Source of the DNA: Limanda limanda
Lineage: Eukaryota; Chordata; Actinopteri; Pleuronectiformes; Pleuronectidae
Reading direction: 5' to 3'
DNA length: 64,000 nucleotides
Assembly (NCBI RefSeq): GCF_963576545.1
Contig: NC_083645.1
Span: forward strand, 7,002,447-7,066,446
The position numbers and the translations under genes are program-made. The notes under the pieces are model-generated. The model worked only from the letters and a program-made list of their open reading frames with translations. It was not told where the DNA came from and did not search any database. Within the stretch, counting starts at the first letter, position 1. Every line of letters begins with the position of its first letter. Of the stretch, positions 1-13,984 are shown piece by piece.

Positions 1-3000
1 TCCGCTCTCAGAGAAAGCTTTCATTTACGCCTTTTTGCATGAAAAGATTCTGCCTTTTTATAATACACTAACTTGATCGAGGGAATGTGAGGGAACACAG
101 TGGGGTCCAAAAGTCTGACGCCACGTTCCCATGGGAGATCACTGAGCCGGAACATACTGCTGAGCACGTTATGTAGGAACAGTTGGACAGGATGTTGACA
201 TGCACATGTACTTAAAGACATTTTCAGTTTCCACATGCAGAAATGGTTTGACAGGATACAACATTATTTATCGTTATTGATACATTTTATCAAAACGAAA
301 TATGATTAATTTTGGTTAATTTGGCAATACTACACATCACAGCACAATTAACTAAACATACACATAACGATTTCCTCATGTAGTCAGGAGAGGGTTAATT
401 TTAAGGAAGTTGTCTCTCTTTTAAAAATATCTTCAACAAAATTATACATTTAGGAAAAATGTCAATGCCGCTATGTTATTCTAGCCATGTTTGGCTCTGA
501 CAGGTTAAATATATAAATCTAGCATATGTGATATTGAGGCTGAAGGACCTCTGTCTACACTGTGTATTCAGGCAGCTCCTGTTAGTTAGGGATCCCACAG
601 TGTGCATATTTTCTCACTGGGTGATAAAACCCTGAAGCCTTAAACATTGTTGTTACTGATTACACTGAACAACTTACAAGAGAAACTCTGTGTCTGTGGA
701 TCGCTTACTCCGGTTCTTAAATCTTACAGTGCAATTGAAGGTGTGTGCCGTGTTTCCAATCATTTACGCAGACTGTGGCGATCTGCCTCTCCTATAAAAT
801 ATCTCTAACTTAGTATTTTGCTCTTTCTCTCAAACACAGTGACCTGTGAGTCGATGAACCTTTAAAACATCCAAAAATGTTTTACCATCTGGACAAAATT
901 ATCATCAGCCTCTTCTGCCAAGTCTCCTCTCATTGCGTGATCAGACTCCTTTACCCTTTGATGGGGCTCTGCTCCAGTTTCACATTTAGTTTTGATAAAT
1001 AGTATTTTACAAATACATTTTTATTTAATGAACGGGCACTACAGCTGATACAGAATTTTAACCACTATGTTTTATGTTCACAAGAAAATAAAACATTCTT
1101 GTGGGCAAGTTATATGCCTGAAAGCCTAATATTAGCCAAAACAACATTTGTCTGGTGATAATATGTAAATGTTAAGCCCTGGTGCTTCCAAACAATCAAG
1201 CAATAATGCCCTAAAATAATATGAACTTACTAATAGTCACAATGGAAAAAAGAGAGAAGCCCTGTAACAAGCCCTGTAAGGAAACAGCTCTGAGTGATGA
1301 TCACTGCAGTCATAGTGAAGTGGTCCTGTTGGTCTGTTCATACAGCTGGGATCAGACAGCATTAGAAGACCAGAGTGGGAAATAACAGGCGGATAAATGT
1401 AAATATTTTTGACTGTGCCAGTGAAGCCTCTTTGATTTGAAGTGAGCAGTGGAAGGAAATACTTGAGAGAAAAGCACCATAGCTAATAAATGAGAAAAAA
1501 TGTTTATACTAACTGACTGAAATTTAGTCGCAGTGGCTGCCTCAGTAAAATATCTAAATTAACATGAGGTATACCCACGGAACGCTGCTCACTGTTTGTT
1601 TGTTTTCCAGCGAGCTGTGGATTCACAGCCTCAGAATGATTTACTTTATACTTTTAGTCAACAAATGCTTAAGGAAGCTTCTCCCTGTTTGCACATTCAT
1701 TACAGTGCAGATGGATAGTCAGGCAGACACAGGGGTAAGAGTGGACAAATATGCGGAGAAGGGTGTATTGAAAAATTAGTCCCCAGAAAAACCTTCTCTG
1801 AGGAAATAAAGGCGAGGCGAGAGAACGTGACGAGGGAAATGGGGATAAAATATTTTCACACTTCCAGCAGAAGTAGAAGAACATTATGAGGAGTCTGTCA
1901 ATGCAGCAAACAGCTGGCCTCATTTGCATAATACCCATCAGACCTCACTCTCCCTCAGGCAGCCTGTCAAGTCACGACCGTAAAAAAGGCGTACACGAAT
2001 ATATACACATACACGACACTGCCATTCACTACCACAGTACCTATATATTTATGGGCACAACGTCTGTGTGCCTTCTAGAAAGTAGTGCCGCTGTGTGTGC
2101 AGCCTCTCTGTGACTCAGTGAAAGCTTTTCAGCACTTAAATTTATTTGATTTTCATAAAGCTAATTGCCTCTGCAGAGAGAGGGAGATGAAATGATTTAG
2201 CTTTTATGCTGATAATAAAATCATCATAAAATCATCTTCTAGAAACAAAGAATATAGTGTGATGAATCAAACTACTCAGAGTGGCTGCAGTAAGACAGAG
2301 GAGAGGGGGCTTGGGGAGAAATATACTTAAAGCCAAATGGCATAGGGGAGGTCTCCCGTCAGCAAGTGGCTTCTGGGGTGTCATCACAGCAATAGCTGCC
2401 CTGTGATAAGACAGATCACAGAGGAGAGAGGGCAGCAGCGTGGGCTTGTCTCTGTGGCTTTTAAAGCTCAATATTTTAACACTTAGATCATCCCTGTCAG
2501 TTGTGTTACGAGATAATCAGGCGATGGCGTGTGCTCTGTGATAACGAGTTCCTGTGAATGAGTTCAATAACAATGCTGTGATGTTAAGTCATGTTACGTG
2601 ACAATGTACAAGCAGCAAGAAACTGAAAAGCATTTCAGCATCAGCGAGAACAGTGCTAAGTGCTGACAGAGTCAAAAGTTCATGGCCACATTTCCCTTTA
2701 CATTTCACAGATTGCTTTTCCCCAAGTGAGCACATGCACATGCTAACACACAGACACACACACACACTCTATGATTGCGTTTGCCACAGAGCAGTTAGCG
2801 CTTAAGAGTTGCTGTTTATAGCAGACATAATATGATTTCAGATTTGCTGTTTACCCTCAGGATTAACATTATAGCTGTGTTTACTGGATTAGCTGCAACG
2901 ATCAGCATTGATCTCCGATCACCATGAGAGGTTGATAGTGTGTCTTATCTCTCCTCAGAGTGGTGTCATCTCACTAATAACTAAAGCCTCCTTTCATACC

Positions 3001-3074
3001 ACCGGAATCTGACATTTCTTCAAGAGGCTAGGCAGATGAAAGTGCTCTTATTTAAAAAATAAATAAATAAAAGA

Positions 3075-3250
3075 TTCTGGCCACGGAGCGCCAGTGAATC
3101 CGAAGTCGGCGGTTCAAATCGGGGCAGGGCCGATAACTCGACACACAGTGGCTCCCAGTGAACGCTGGCCAGGGGGTCGCAGCAGTCAATCCCTGCACTT
3201 TAACAGCAGCTGCCTCCTCATGTGCTGAAGTGATCTGAGGGCTCGGTGAA
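3075..3250. repeat. GC-rich patch with RNA polymerase III B-box-like motif; possible tRNA-derived SINE remnant
   Basis: This patch of about 175 bases is clearly more GC-rich than its AT-rich flanks. It contains GGTTCAAATC near 3112, one or two mismatches from the tRNA B box, and TGGCCACGG about 35 bases upstream as a poor A-box candidate. It follows an AAAT-rich stretch. No cloverleaf folds by eye, so it is not called a tRNA gene. A decayed tRNA-derived SINE is one explanation; an unrelated GC-rich intronic segment is the other. No terminal duplication was seen. Confidence 0.3.
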
Positions 3251-4956
3251 CGGCAGCATGTAGCTAATGTCATGGGCTGACACAGTCAAGACTCTAACTC
3301 AGAGTTTAAAGTCTGAGGCTGTGATATTTAAATGAATATATAATCATCAAGGGCCATTGTGAAAGAAATATTCAGATTGTTTTAAATAAAATACAACACA
3401 GTGTAATCATTATTCTATTAGCAAAGTATCTGTTTTCAGAATGGCTCCTTTCACAGACTTATACCTGTACATAAAGTATATTAATGCCTTATAATTGACT
3501 TGAACATTTTAAATGTACATTTAATATTAATATTTCTTATATAACTAAATAAAAAAAATTCCATTCCATAGATAATTATCATGGCAGTTCCCCGTTGGAT
3601 GATGGGAAAATGAGGGGGAGGATAATGTAAGCATCATTAAACTGAGGGTAACATTTATATATACACAGTTTAAAGACACACACTCATATGTGAAAGAGTA
3701 ATGTCTACTTGGTTATATTTGCATATATCTATAGGGTCTATATCCTCTACACATACTTGAGCGTTAGTAATATGTAAGCCATCATGATGAAAGCCATCAA
3801 GTCAGATATATGACTATGTGGTCATAAAGAAAAATCATATTTTATGAAATTGTATTTAAGTGGTGCAAATTTTCAACAAAATTTTGGGTTAATCATCAGA
3901 AGCTATTGATATGTAGTGAATATTTGATTTTATTGGGTTATATTTTGGGAAGAGAGAAAACGTATAGCACTGAATTTTTTTCTGTATTATACAGCTGTAA
4001 TATAGTTCTAAAATATAATGAAATAAATGTATATACTACATTACACATATTTAAGTAAAGTACAAGGACCTTCTGATTGAAAAAAACGTACAGTATTAAA
4101 AATAAACCTACTTAGTTACTTGTTAATTTTCCTGATTGTGGGTAAACAGCTCAGGCTGAAGCTCGTGTTGAGCAGCTGAATCTGCTGCAGCGTTTATGTT
4201 TTTAATTGCCGCCAGAGAAGATTGTTTCATGCTGTTTGTCTCACAGCTACGACACACAATTAGGCTTTGAGGAAAATGTAAATCTACATTCCTAATTTCC
4301 CCGTGCCCATAGTTCATGATACCCCGCCATGTCATCTCTTCTGATCTGGTTAGAGCTGCTGGACCTGGATAACTTTTAGTATTTCATGTGTACACATGAT
4401 GCCAAATGAAGTGGTTTTAGTAGTCCCACTCTCTCTCTCTTTAAAAACATACATTATTTAAAGCTTTTATATTGTCCTGGTTGTAGTTAGGCTGCTTTGC
4501 ATGATTATTTACAGAATTCAATGTTTGGTTTATAGATTTTTAAAAGAGGGATGTCATTTTTTAAGCATCATCCCTCAATATTTTCAAATCACCCGTAAAG
4601 TTGTCTTGAAATTGTTGTTTATTAAAACTGTCATGCTGCTTTATTTTAATAATATTAACTCCCCAGATTGTAAAGGTGATACAACTTCCTTGAACTTATA
4701 TAATAGTATATAAAATATAATAAATTATATTGCAACTCTATTTTGAACAGTAACAAACTGATCCAAACGGCTAATAAAATATCATACGAATCCATAACAG
4801 CTTATGTCTGCCACCCATAAAAATATGGTAATAAAAATCTTTATTGCTGTTGGCATTACAGAACAATACACAGAGAACCTGTGCTGTGGGCTCTTTAGTG
4901 TTATTCATTAGGTTCTGATACAGGCCAGTGGCTGCTCCTAACATCGTGGATGTGTT

Positions 4957-5024
4957 TCTCTCTCTCTCTCCCCTATCTCTCTCTCTCTCTCTCTCATTCT
5001 CTCTCTCCCTCTGTGTGTGTGTGT
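4957..5024. repeat. (CT)n followed by (GT)n microsatellite
   Basis: A nearly pure CT run with a few interruptions leads into a short GT run. It is an intronic simple repeat. The apparent reading frames over it are low-complexity artefacts. Confidence 0.9.
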
Positions 5025-5134
5025 TTGACGGAGAGGGATAGAGAGAGTGAGATATTTGCATTTCGTGGCTATGCTCTGATTAGCAAACTGGCAACGCAGA
5101 GCTCAGCAGGGCATTTTTTATTAAAAGGCCTGAC

Positions 5135-5152
5135 CACACACACACACGCACA

Positions 5153-5206
<54 letters not shown>
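5135..5206. repeat. (CA)n microsatellite with CG interruptions
   Basis: CA dinucleotide array interrupted by CGCGCG and CACGCA units. It forms the left border of a fish interspersed repeat whose other side is also a CA array. Confidence 0.9.
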
Positions 5207-5207
<1 letters not shown>

Positions 5208-5232
5208 CGATCATAGACAGCCCCCTCTCAAA

Positions 5233-5452
5233 TTTGTACTTCTATATTTATGAGGACACTTATTGACATAATGCATTCCCTAGCCCCCTACCTAAACCAT
5301 CACAACTAAATAACTTACCCCAACCCACACCAAATTATAACCATGACCTCAAACCAAACAGCATTCTAAAGGTTTGTCAGAAAGTGAGGACCCACTAAAA
5401 TGTCCTCACTTTACCCAAAGGTATAAGCTTACATGAACAGACACACAGACAG
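5233..5452. repeat. teleost interspersed repeat ('tgaggacac...gtcctcacttt' family)
   Basis: The segment contains the recognisable string of a very common fish repeat: TTTGTACTTCTAT, TGAGGACAC, ATTGACATAATGCATTCCC, and later AATGTCCTCACTTT. Consensus copies typically sit next to CA microsatellites, as here, where CA arrays lie on both sides. The family is recognised from memory; its class and exact ends cannot be fixed without a repeat library. It carries no coding frame. Confidence 0.65.
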
Positions 5453-5502
5453 ATGTTAACACTCACACATTGCACACACTCTCACACTCACACCTGCTCA
5501 CA

Positions 5503-5515
5503 CACCCGCTCACAA

Positions 5516-5546
<31 letters not shown>

Positions 5547-5572
5547 TACTCACACACCCGCTCTCACACACG

Positions 5573-5656
<84 letters not shown>
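5503..5656. repeat. (CA)n microsatellite, pure for the last 82 bases
   Basis: Imperfect CACT/CACA units from about 5460 become an uninterrupted CA run from 5575 to 5656. This is a likely length-polymorphic locus. Overlapping frames reading poly(His-Thr) are not genes. Confidence 0.95.
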
Positions 5657-5658
<2 letters not shown>

Positions 5659-7762
5659 GGGAGTAGTTTTGATCTACCAGGGCCATTACAGACATTTTAA
5701 AATCCTATGAATATAAAAAAGAGAGAGAGGGAGCAGGATGCAAGTGAGTGGAGGGAGATGAGAAGATGAGAGAGATGGGCAAGAGTGCATCAGAGACAGG
5801 GAGAGAGAAAAGACGGAGGGAGGAGAGATATCACCTGAGAGGAAAGAGAGAGGAAAGCATATTTTCCTCTTCTTTTTCTGTGCGCAACAGTTTATTATTT
5901 AGTTTTTGTGGTAGAAAGAACGAGGGAGTCCATCAGCGAGATTACATGGAAGATAGACGGTTAAATAGCTCCCTCGGTCTTTCCCCTCGCCACTAGTTTT
6001 GCATTTTTCAGTTTTGTGTATCGTTTCTTGATATCACAGGTGTGAAGGAGAGTTGAACCTCGGCATGGTCGGCACAAAGCCTGAGATTTATGGAAAGGCT
6101 CAGTATCAATAAACATGAAGCGTGATTTGGTTGATTGAACAAAAGGCATCCCGCAATCAGAGCAAATGCATCGTCATTGTTGGTTTTGTAGGCAGCCGGC
6201 ACCATCACTGTTGATTTAAATGGACATTAATATGGGAAGAAACAGACACTTACAAACCCAAACAACCATGACTGACGACTGACGAGACAAGTGCTATTTG
6301 GTCAGCAGGATAAATTATTAGACTCCAGGCGTTCAATCACCAGCCTAGAGAAAACAGTGGTCATCCTTTAATTATTTTTAGGAGAGGAAAGCAAAGGAGA
6401 GAAGAGGACGCGAGAGGAGAGGAGAGGAGAAAGAGGAGGAAGAGGCAGCTAATAGGGTGATTAAGGGGGAGGAGAACTGCTGTTGAGAAAAAGACTGTGT
6501 TGGATTATTTTCTCCTCCAGGAGCTTACAGGGAACCAGTCGGTGTTTTACACCTCAGCTCTTAACACCCTCCAAATCCCCCGATTTAGACTTAAACTGCA
6601 TAGAGAGGGAAGAGAGAGGGAGGAGTGGAAGAAGGGAGGATTGCGTAGAGAGGGTAAGTGGGTGAAAGAAAGACAAGAGAGGAAAAGGAGGTAAGGAGAT
6701 GGAGTGAAAGAATAACAGGGGATGGACAACAGGTGAAGGAGTCCAAGGAGGAAGAAGCAGTTTAAGTGTTTATAGTGTTGAAGTTATCACATGATGGTTT
6801 GTTAAGAGCAAACTGAAGAAATACTCCAAGAAAAAAGCTTTACCTATAACACCAATTAGGTAAAAAGTCAACACTCAGACTGAGTGTGTAATTTGTGTGT
6901 GTTAGCCACATGCTCGCTCACCTGTCATCCTGCGAGTGTGTGTGCGGCGATGTGGTGTAAAATACTGCAGCGGAGCTTTTAGCTGCAGTGTAAACACACA
7001 GATCACCTGCAGGTCTCACCTCATTTCATAGCTCCATGGTTGTCAGCACCCGGGCCGAGGGCCAGCGCTGGCACCTGTGCTGCTGCTGGGTCAGACATTG
7101 CAAAATGATGTATAGACAATTTATCAAGCTGGTTATCACTCTCAATACAGATGGTGATTTTCATACTTTCTCCCAAACGTCCTCATTTCCCTTTTGACAA
7201 TTGACTATTCTCAACATCATCCCCCTGGCTAGCTTATCTTTTTAAGAGCATCAACCAAAAATCTTCAAGCATCCCACTGCTTTCAAATGCTCCATGTCAA
7301 CACCAGTGAGCGATAGTAGGCCACTATAGTATACAATCTTATCTCAGCAGGCCCTTTGGCAATTTAGCGCTGGCTCTGTTGTTTCTGGCCTATTGATATA
7401 TGTATGATATAGTTCCTTTTGGAAGATGAAAGTTGGTCTCTGAGCTTGTTGCTGCGAATTCGACTGAGAAGATAAAACTGAATTCATAACAAAGACATAT
7501 TTTGTGGTACAACAGTGCTGGCTCTGTGGATTTTTCAGTTTTATTTTGTGCAGATCTACTACAACATATATACCCTACACACACACAAACATATACAAAC
7601 ACATGCCCATATACTTGTTTCAGAAATCGCTGTCAGTCTGTCTGACCATAGAATACACGTCTCTGTGTGTTGTTAAGGGCCCAAGGTGGTGCTTTGTTGA
7701 ATTTAGTGTAATACGTCCAATATTAATATACTTTGAATAAACAGGTGACCAGTGATCTGTAG

Positions 7763-8051
7763 TAGGGATGTCACGATATGACATTTTGGTGCCACAATTA
7801 ATGTTTGAAAAAATTACGGTTTCACCTTTTTCAAGATTATCGATACTATATATTTGTTGGTGGAAATAAGGCTGTAACGTCAGTTTCCTCTTCTCAACTA
7901 AAGTTTCATTGGTTCACACACACACAAAACATGACTCCGGGAGGCAGGACACCATAGGTAGCTATCGTAGTTTTTACAATTCTTATCGTTCTGAAACTGT
8001 GACGTTATGAAACCCAGATTATTGTAAAACAAGTTAATCCCGACATCTCTA
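7763..8051. mobile_element. non-autonomous hAT-like MITE, 289 bp
   Basis: The segment begins TAGGGATGTCACGATA. The reverse complement of its end begins TAGAGATGTCGGGATT, giving terminal inverted repeats matching at 12 of 16 positions. The TAGRGATG terminus is typical of hAT elements. The 8 bases just outside each end, ATCTGTAG on the left and CACTGTAG on the right, match at 6 of 8 positions and fit a decayed 8-bp hAT target-site duplication. No transposase frame is present inside, so any movement would have depended on an autonomous partner. The ends are read directly; the hAT assignment rests on known terminus and duplication rules. Confidence 0.68.
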
Positions 8052-8838
8052 CACTGTAGTGGCGGCTGGGACACAAAGGCATAAGTGATGTTGTCCATCA
8101 AGACAATGGCAGCTTCTAAGCAAAGACAACTGATTCTCCAGTTCAGGGTTCAGCGTACTGAGTCGAGCTTCAATGAACTTGGAAGAAACATGTGAACTGT
8201 TATTTGTGAAGGATTCTGTAGACTGAGTCCTGCAGCAGGTCTTTACCTATCATGGCTTAATTATTGCAGGTTCATTTGACAGTTTCAGACAGAAAGCTGC
8301 AACCAGCATCATCACTACAGCAGTAGATACAAAATTGAACATATCTAAGTACATATCAATCAAATGTAAGTTGATCGGTGTGTTTGCGCAGTTTTGTGTC
8401 AAGTGCTGTTTGGTTGCAGCGTTATCACCAGTGCTGGGCTGAGCTGCTGATAACAGTTAGAACTCTGCTGTCGGCGGGAGTCTGGACCCCTGAGTTGAAC
8501 CTGCCAAGTTTGAACCTCGATGAACGGTAGTCTGAACTTGGCGTTCTCTCTGTTGACAAAGGCCTTTGTTCACAAAGCCTATCACTCTGCTTGATACTGT
8601 TAGACTGCGCTGTAGCATGTCACAGACACACAAATAAAGAGTTTAGGATGAGTCAGGCGCTTGTTTCTAATAAAACACTTGATGTATTATTTTCTGTTTC
8701 AATATTAAATGTTCGTGGATGAAAAACATATATCTGAAGTGACAACATAAAAGTATAAAAGTAAATCAAAAGTAATTCGGTTGAAGTGATGCCATTTATT
8801 TTGTGCACAAAGAGGATTTATTTAGTCCTCTGGGTATA

Positions 8839-8917
8839 ACATATGGGTGTGTGTGTGTGTATGTTTGTGATAGAGAGAGAAAGAGAAAGAGAGAGAGAGG
8901 GAGAGGGAGAGAGAGAA
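8839..8917. repeat. (GT)n and (GA)n microsatellites
   Basis: A short GT run is followed by a GA-rich purine tract. It is an intronic simple repeat with no other content. Confidence 0.85.
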
Positions 8918-9262
8918 TGAATATGGATGCATAGATAAACATACAAATGCATAAAGGAACACGCATACACACACACACACACCTTTGTTGCCCCATTGTT
9001 CGGCTAAGGACCCCTCCATCTCCCACCCGTCCACCCCCAACCCCCACTCAAGAGCCACTTATTTAGTCGGTACACAGACATCATGCTGAGAACCACACAC
9101 AGACGGACCACACACACAGTGAGCACAAACACACACTCAAACACATCCTGCCAACAGAACAAATCAAATAGTCTCAGCGTGAATTTTGCCTCTACACGTG
9201 CACACACACATCTGTCAATCAATCTCTCTTCCCTGTTCAGCGAACTAAGCTTCAGCAGCAAC

Positions 9263-9270
<8 letters not shown>

Positions 9271-9318
<48 letters not shown>
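9271..9318. repeat. (GT)24 microsatellite
   Basis: Uninterrupted GT run of 48 bases. Shorter GT-rich patches follow near 9399-9432 and 9481-9493. Confidence 0.95.
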
Positions 9319-9322
<4 letters not shown>

Positions 9323-12300
9323 CTTCCTTCCACCAATTAAAAAATAGTTGAGTGTATAACTATATAAAGACCCTTTATTCCCATGAATATAGCGCTGAAT
9401 GTGTGTGTTTGTCTGTGTGTGTGTGTATGTGTCATGTTTATTTATAAAAGGGTTTTTATTTGCCAGTGAATGTGTCGGAGTGTGTGTGTGTGTAGGAGGT
9501 GTTCTGTTCACAATTAATCACAGTGGTGAATCTCCCTCCCCTTGTCCTATAATAGAGATGTCATCAACAGCAGTAACTACCGTGCTGCTTCTTGGCTGCC
9601 GATGCACAAGTGGTTCAAGTATTATTGTTTATCTTAGTAGCATTTAATTAAATCTCCTAGAGGTTGTTGTTGTTAGTATTATTATGCTATAATGTACTCA
9701 TACCCATAGGTTGCAGTTTTACAGCTGCAGATAATAGAATACCTCTGCTCCAGTTGACTGAGCAACAGAAAAAACGGTTGGGATTAAAATAGAGCAGCAT
9801 TCAATAGTTCATCAGAGGCTGAGCTGTTCACGAAACAAAGAGTTGAAGTGAAACTGAAAGATTCAGATTCTGTTCCGGAAGTAAGACAAATTCTCTCAGA
9901 ATCACATTTGTTAAGGCACAACGTAGTTATAATCCAGTCTTGGAGTTTCTCTATCATTTAAAGAGGGATAGTTAATAGAAACAGATCAGTTTTTTCATTA
10001 TTTTCGCTTTCAGCTGATTGAAAACAATCAAGACGCACTCTAAAACCTAAGCGTTGTTGAAAAGGACCCCTTCAAACCTCAGGGTTTTCTGAAGAGCTGA
10101 CAGAATTGCAGATGTAAAAAAAACATTAAATAAAATGTTTTCAGCGAATAATGTAGTTTATCAGTCACAATTGCATATTTTATATTAAATTTCTGCCATT
10201 AGAACCCTTTCACCTAAATCTTAAACACTGAACCTTTAAAGGTGTTAAACCTGCTAAAATCCCAGAATATATATCTACACTCATATAATATAATATTCAG
10301 TCTTCAAGGTTCTCATAGGATCAATATTTGGATTGGGACATTTTATTTAATGGGCAAGTGATGAGATGGCAAATTATTGATTTCATAAACCATAATCAAT
10401 GCTGACTGAAAAATGCTGTTTAGCCATAGTAAGGTAAGAAAGATGACATCCCAAGTTTCGAGGGTAACAGTCTCCTTTAATGTAGAGCACCTGAATTGTC
10501 TAGGAACACAAGATAATATGACGAGGCCTAGAGATTTGTTGTTTTACGTTTTGGGAAGACAGAGGTTGAGCACTAAGAGTTTGACTGGCTGCTGTCCAGG
10601 TTTATTACAGGTGTAAAAAACGTAGAGGGTTTGGATTCTAGCCACTCAGCTGTTTTCAGTCTGTTGCTTGATCACCCCTATGGAAATGTGGCCAAAAGTA
10701 AATCAAGATCCAATATTTTCACACCAGTCAATATTTACAATTATCACATTGTAAATGTCACATTATTATTTGTTTCAAAGACAGATTTTTTTTATCTCTT
10801 CACTGTGCGCACACAATACATTAACATAATATAAACATATATGTATATGTTATACTATCAATGAAACTTATATTGCGATATTTATTTATATTGTTTTATT
10901 ATTGTCTCAAGATCCTTTTGGGTGTTTACATGATTGATATGTCTCGCTCTTTTTCAGTTTTGTTCTAACTTGATATGATGATATATATATATAATGACTG
11001 GTGGCATACGAAGAATAAGATGATATGTTCTCTCCATCACTGTTATGGACTTTGGTGATATAATACTAAGGATTACCGAGTGCCTGACTCAACCAATGAG
11101 ACAATAAGTTGCAGTTATGAACCAAAGATAAGCATGCGAGACAAAATCTAATAAAAAGAATACAGAGACAGAAGACAGACAGTATGTGAAACAATGGAAC
11201 ACAATACGTTTTTAGTGACATTATTGTGAAATATCGACGTGAAAACAGGGAGGAAAACGGTTCTTGAAGTGGAAGGTTTCACTTGTCATAGATGTAAAGT
11301 ATTTCTCGTTGAAGGGAGGCTTGAAAAGATGCTGTAATGGGGTGAGAGGGAGCTGGAAACTCTCGTCTCGGCACGCTTGACGGTGCACTAGGTGAAAAAA
11401 AGGATTCAATGGAACGTCAGCGCCAATGATAGTTGCTGCCGAGGAGATGATGTGGTGTACTTCTTTTCATATGTGACCGTATTTGCCTCTGTACAGACGC
11501 TGAGTGAAAGAAATCGTTGTTCTCTACAAATCAATGTGTGGAATCCAGCCAAGAGAAGAAAAGGCTGCAGTAGAGATGCACAGGCTTGAACTTTACAATT
11601 TCAAACTTGGTTTCAAAAGGAGAATGACTCTTGTTCACCGGAACAAAAAAGAACAAAGCAAGGACTAGTTTTTAAGTATCGCAGTTATTTTTCTCATCGC
11701 AGCATTTTAACTATCAGCTAATCAATTGTGTAAGAAGCCTTTGGTAAATTTAATGGCACAGCTTCTTTGGATGGATGACTCTAGGTCGTGCTAATACAGA
11801 TTGAAGCGTTTAGCTTGGCGAGCTGGCTTCAGGATGTGATCCATCAGAAAACAAGGCTAATGTTTTCAGCTAACCCACTCCTGGTGCAATTACATGGTCC
11901 ACTGGCATTGATCATAGCTCCTCTTCTTCAATCTATCCTCCTCGCTCCCTCTCTCACCCCCTTTAATGGCTAAGTCAGTGTTAAATGTTTGATAAATGAG
12001 TTTTGAGACCGCTTTCCCATGGATTTATTAAAATTCTATAAAAACTCTCATTTGACTGTGTGTGTGTATATATATATATATATATAAAGGTAGAATGTTA
12101 TACTATGTATGTGTGTGCTAACCACCTTTGCATACAAGAAGAGATAAGTCGGTTTCAAACGATGTAACTGTCACTTACCACATACTTCCATTACTTACTT
12201 TACGCCGGAATGTTTATCCATTTTCAAACATGAACTCCGGAGGATGTTCGTGCAGTTTGTTTCGGACTTTCTCCGGAGTTTGCCTTTCACACATGAGCAA

Positions 12301-13984
12301 TGCAGAAAGAGATTTTCCGCTCAGACACATTCACAACAAAACAGAAATTTCCAAAGTGTTCAGGGGAGGGGTGGTGCAACAGGCAGAAGGCCGACCGAGA
12401 CACATTCATTCTGCTGAGGAGATAACATCAACACTTGGCACCTAAAACTCTCTCTTCGCTGGTGTCCTCTACGTGTTTGGCACTGCTTTTTTAACTTGAG
12501 ATATTTGTCTTCTTTTTGTTTTTTCACTTTAGCGTCTGTCATGTGTTAGAAAGGTCATCAACACACCAACTCACAAAGTCTCTCCTCAAAAAGTATGGTT
12601 GAACTTTAAGCTACTGACCTCAACTTTTTCCAGTGGCACTGCTCCAATTTGGTCTGCTTTGTCCTTGTTGCTAAGCTTTCAGAAGGCTTGCACACATACT
12701 GACAAGCAGAGTACAGACAGACGGCTCTGTCCATTTCCATATACGTATCTAACCTTGAGCATAAATGAGCCGAATTAGCAGTCGTTTGCCTTTCTTTATA
12801 TACAGCTGCTTTGTTTTGGTGTCCAATAACCAGGCAGGCAGCTGCTAGCTTTGTTTACAGCCATCTTGTGCAGAGCAGGTAGTGTAGAGTTGGTTCATTG
12901 AAACGTTTTCTGGTGAAAACAGCTTCCTACTATTTGAAACAAGAGTTATGTAAGAGGTGAGATTAAACCGATGATATGTGTGCTGTAAAACTAAAATAAG
13001 CTAGAAGCTACTTTAAGTGTTTTATCCTCTCAAGAGCTGCAGAGTTGTTGATAATCCTCTGTGGGTTTTCATATTACATGTAGTCATTTGATTTTATGTT
13101 AATTAGAAAAAAAATTTTCATTAACAGAATTTTCTGAATAGAAATTCATCACTAATCTCTGTTGGATGGTAAAACTTAGCTCAAACTTAAAATGCGCCTT
13201 TTCTTTAAGTGGGGAACAGCCGTTATCTGAATCTGCTGGTTATAAGTACAGCTTTGGATACACACAAAAAGACAAACGCACACGCCACACATAAGGACTC
13301 AGACACATCCGAACACATGCACATGCTGGTGGAAGGCCAATTAGCGCAGGGTGAAAGCGACAGGCTTATTTGAAGCAATGTTTCAATGACAACATTTAAT
13401 TGGATGGTAAATCAACTCCTTATCTGCCTCTCCACAGCCTGGTGTGGGGAACACGAGATGAAGAAAGAGAGGGAGAGGGACGGAGAGAGAGAGAAAACAG
13501 AGAGAGATATGGAAGAGAAAAAGGGGGGACCGAGGGGAACAAATTAAAAGAGATGAGAGAAAGAGGGAAAACTCGTGGGTGTGTGTTTGTGCATTCGTAT
13601 GTATCGTTACCTTACCGGGCTGTAAATGCTATAGCGGCAACTCAGGCGAGAGGAAGCGGTTAGTGGAGATGAAAGCGACAGAGGAAGAGCACGGCAGTTC
13701 TGACTTCACATAGCTGGAAAAACTCAGTTAGAAGTAATTACACTTACAATAACTCTGTTCCATTTATGTGTCCCAGAAAAGCAGCAGCACGCACAGCATC
13801 AGGTCCCTCTGACCCTGCAGCCATTAATGTTATAAATTAAAGGTGTATGTTCTCTCAACAGAATATATATCAATGTGTCACCTGATATTTATCACAGCTA
13901 TAATGCTTTTTCTGGGGTTGCAGTGTGATAGCATTTTATCAGCTCTGAATGGTGGGATGTTACAAACTACATTAACCTCTTTAC

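Noticed and set aside
5461..5656. CRISPR-like or minisatellite array
   Set aside because: Pure dinucleotide repeat without spacers, in eukaryotic DNA.
11565..11585. AGTAGAGATGCACAG, also found near 41699, considered as a hAT terminus
   Set aside because: No matching opposite terminus or target duplication was found at either place.
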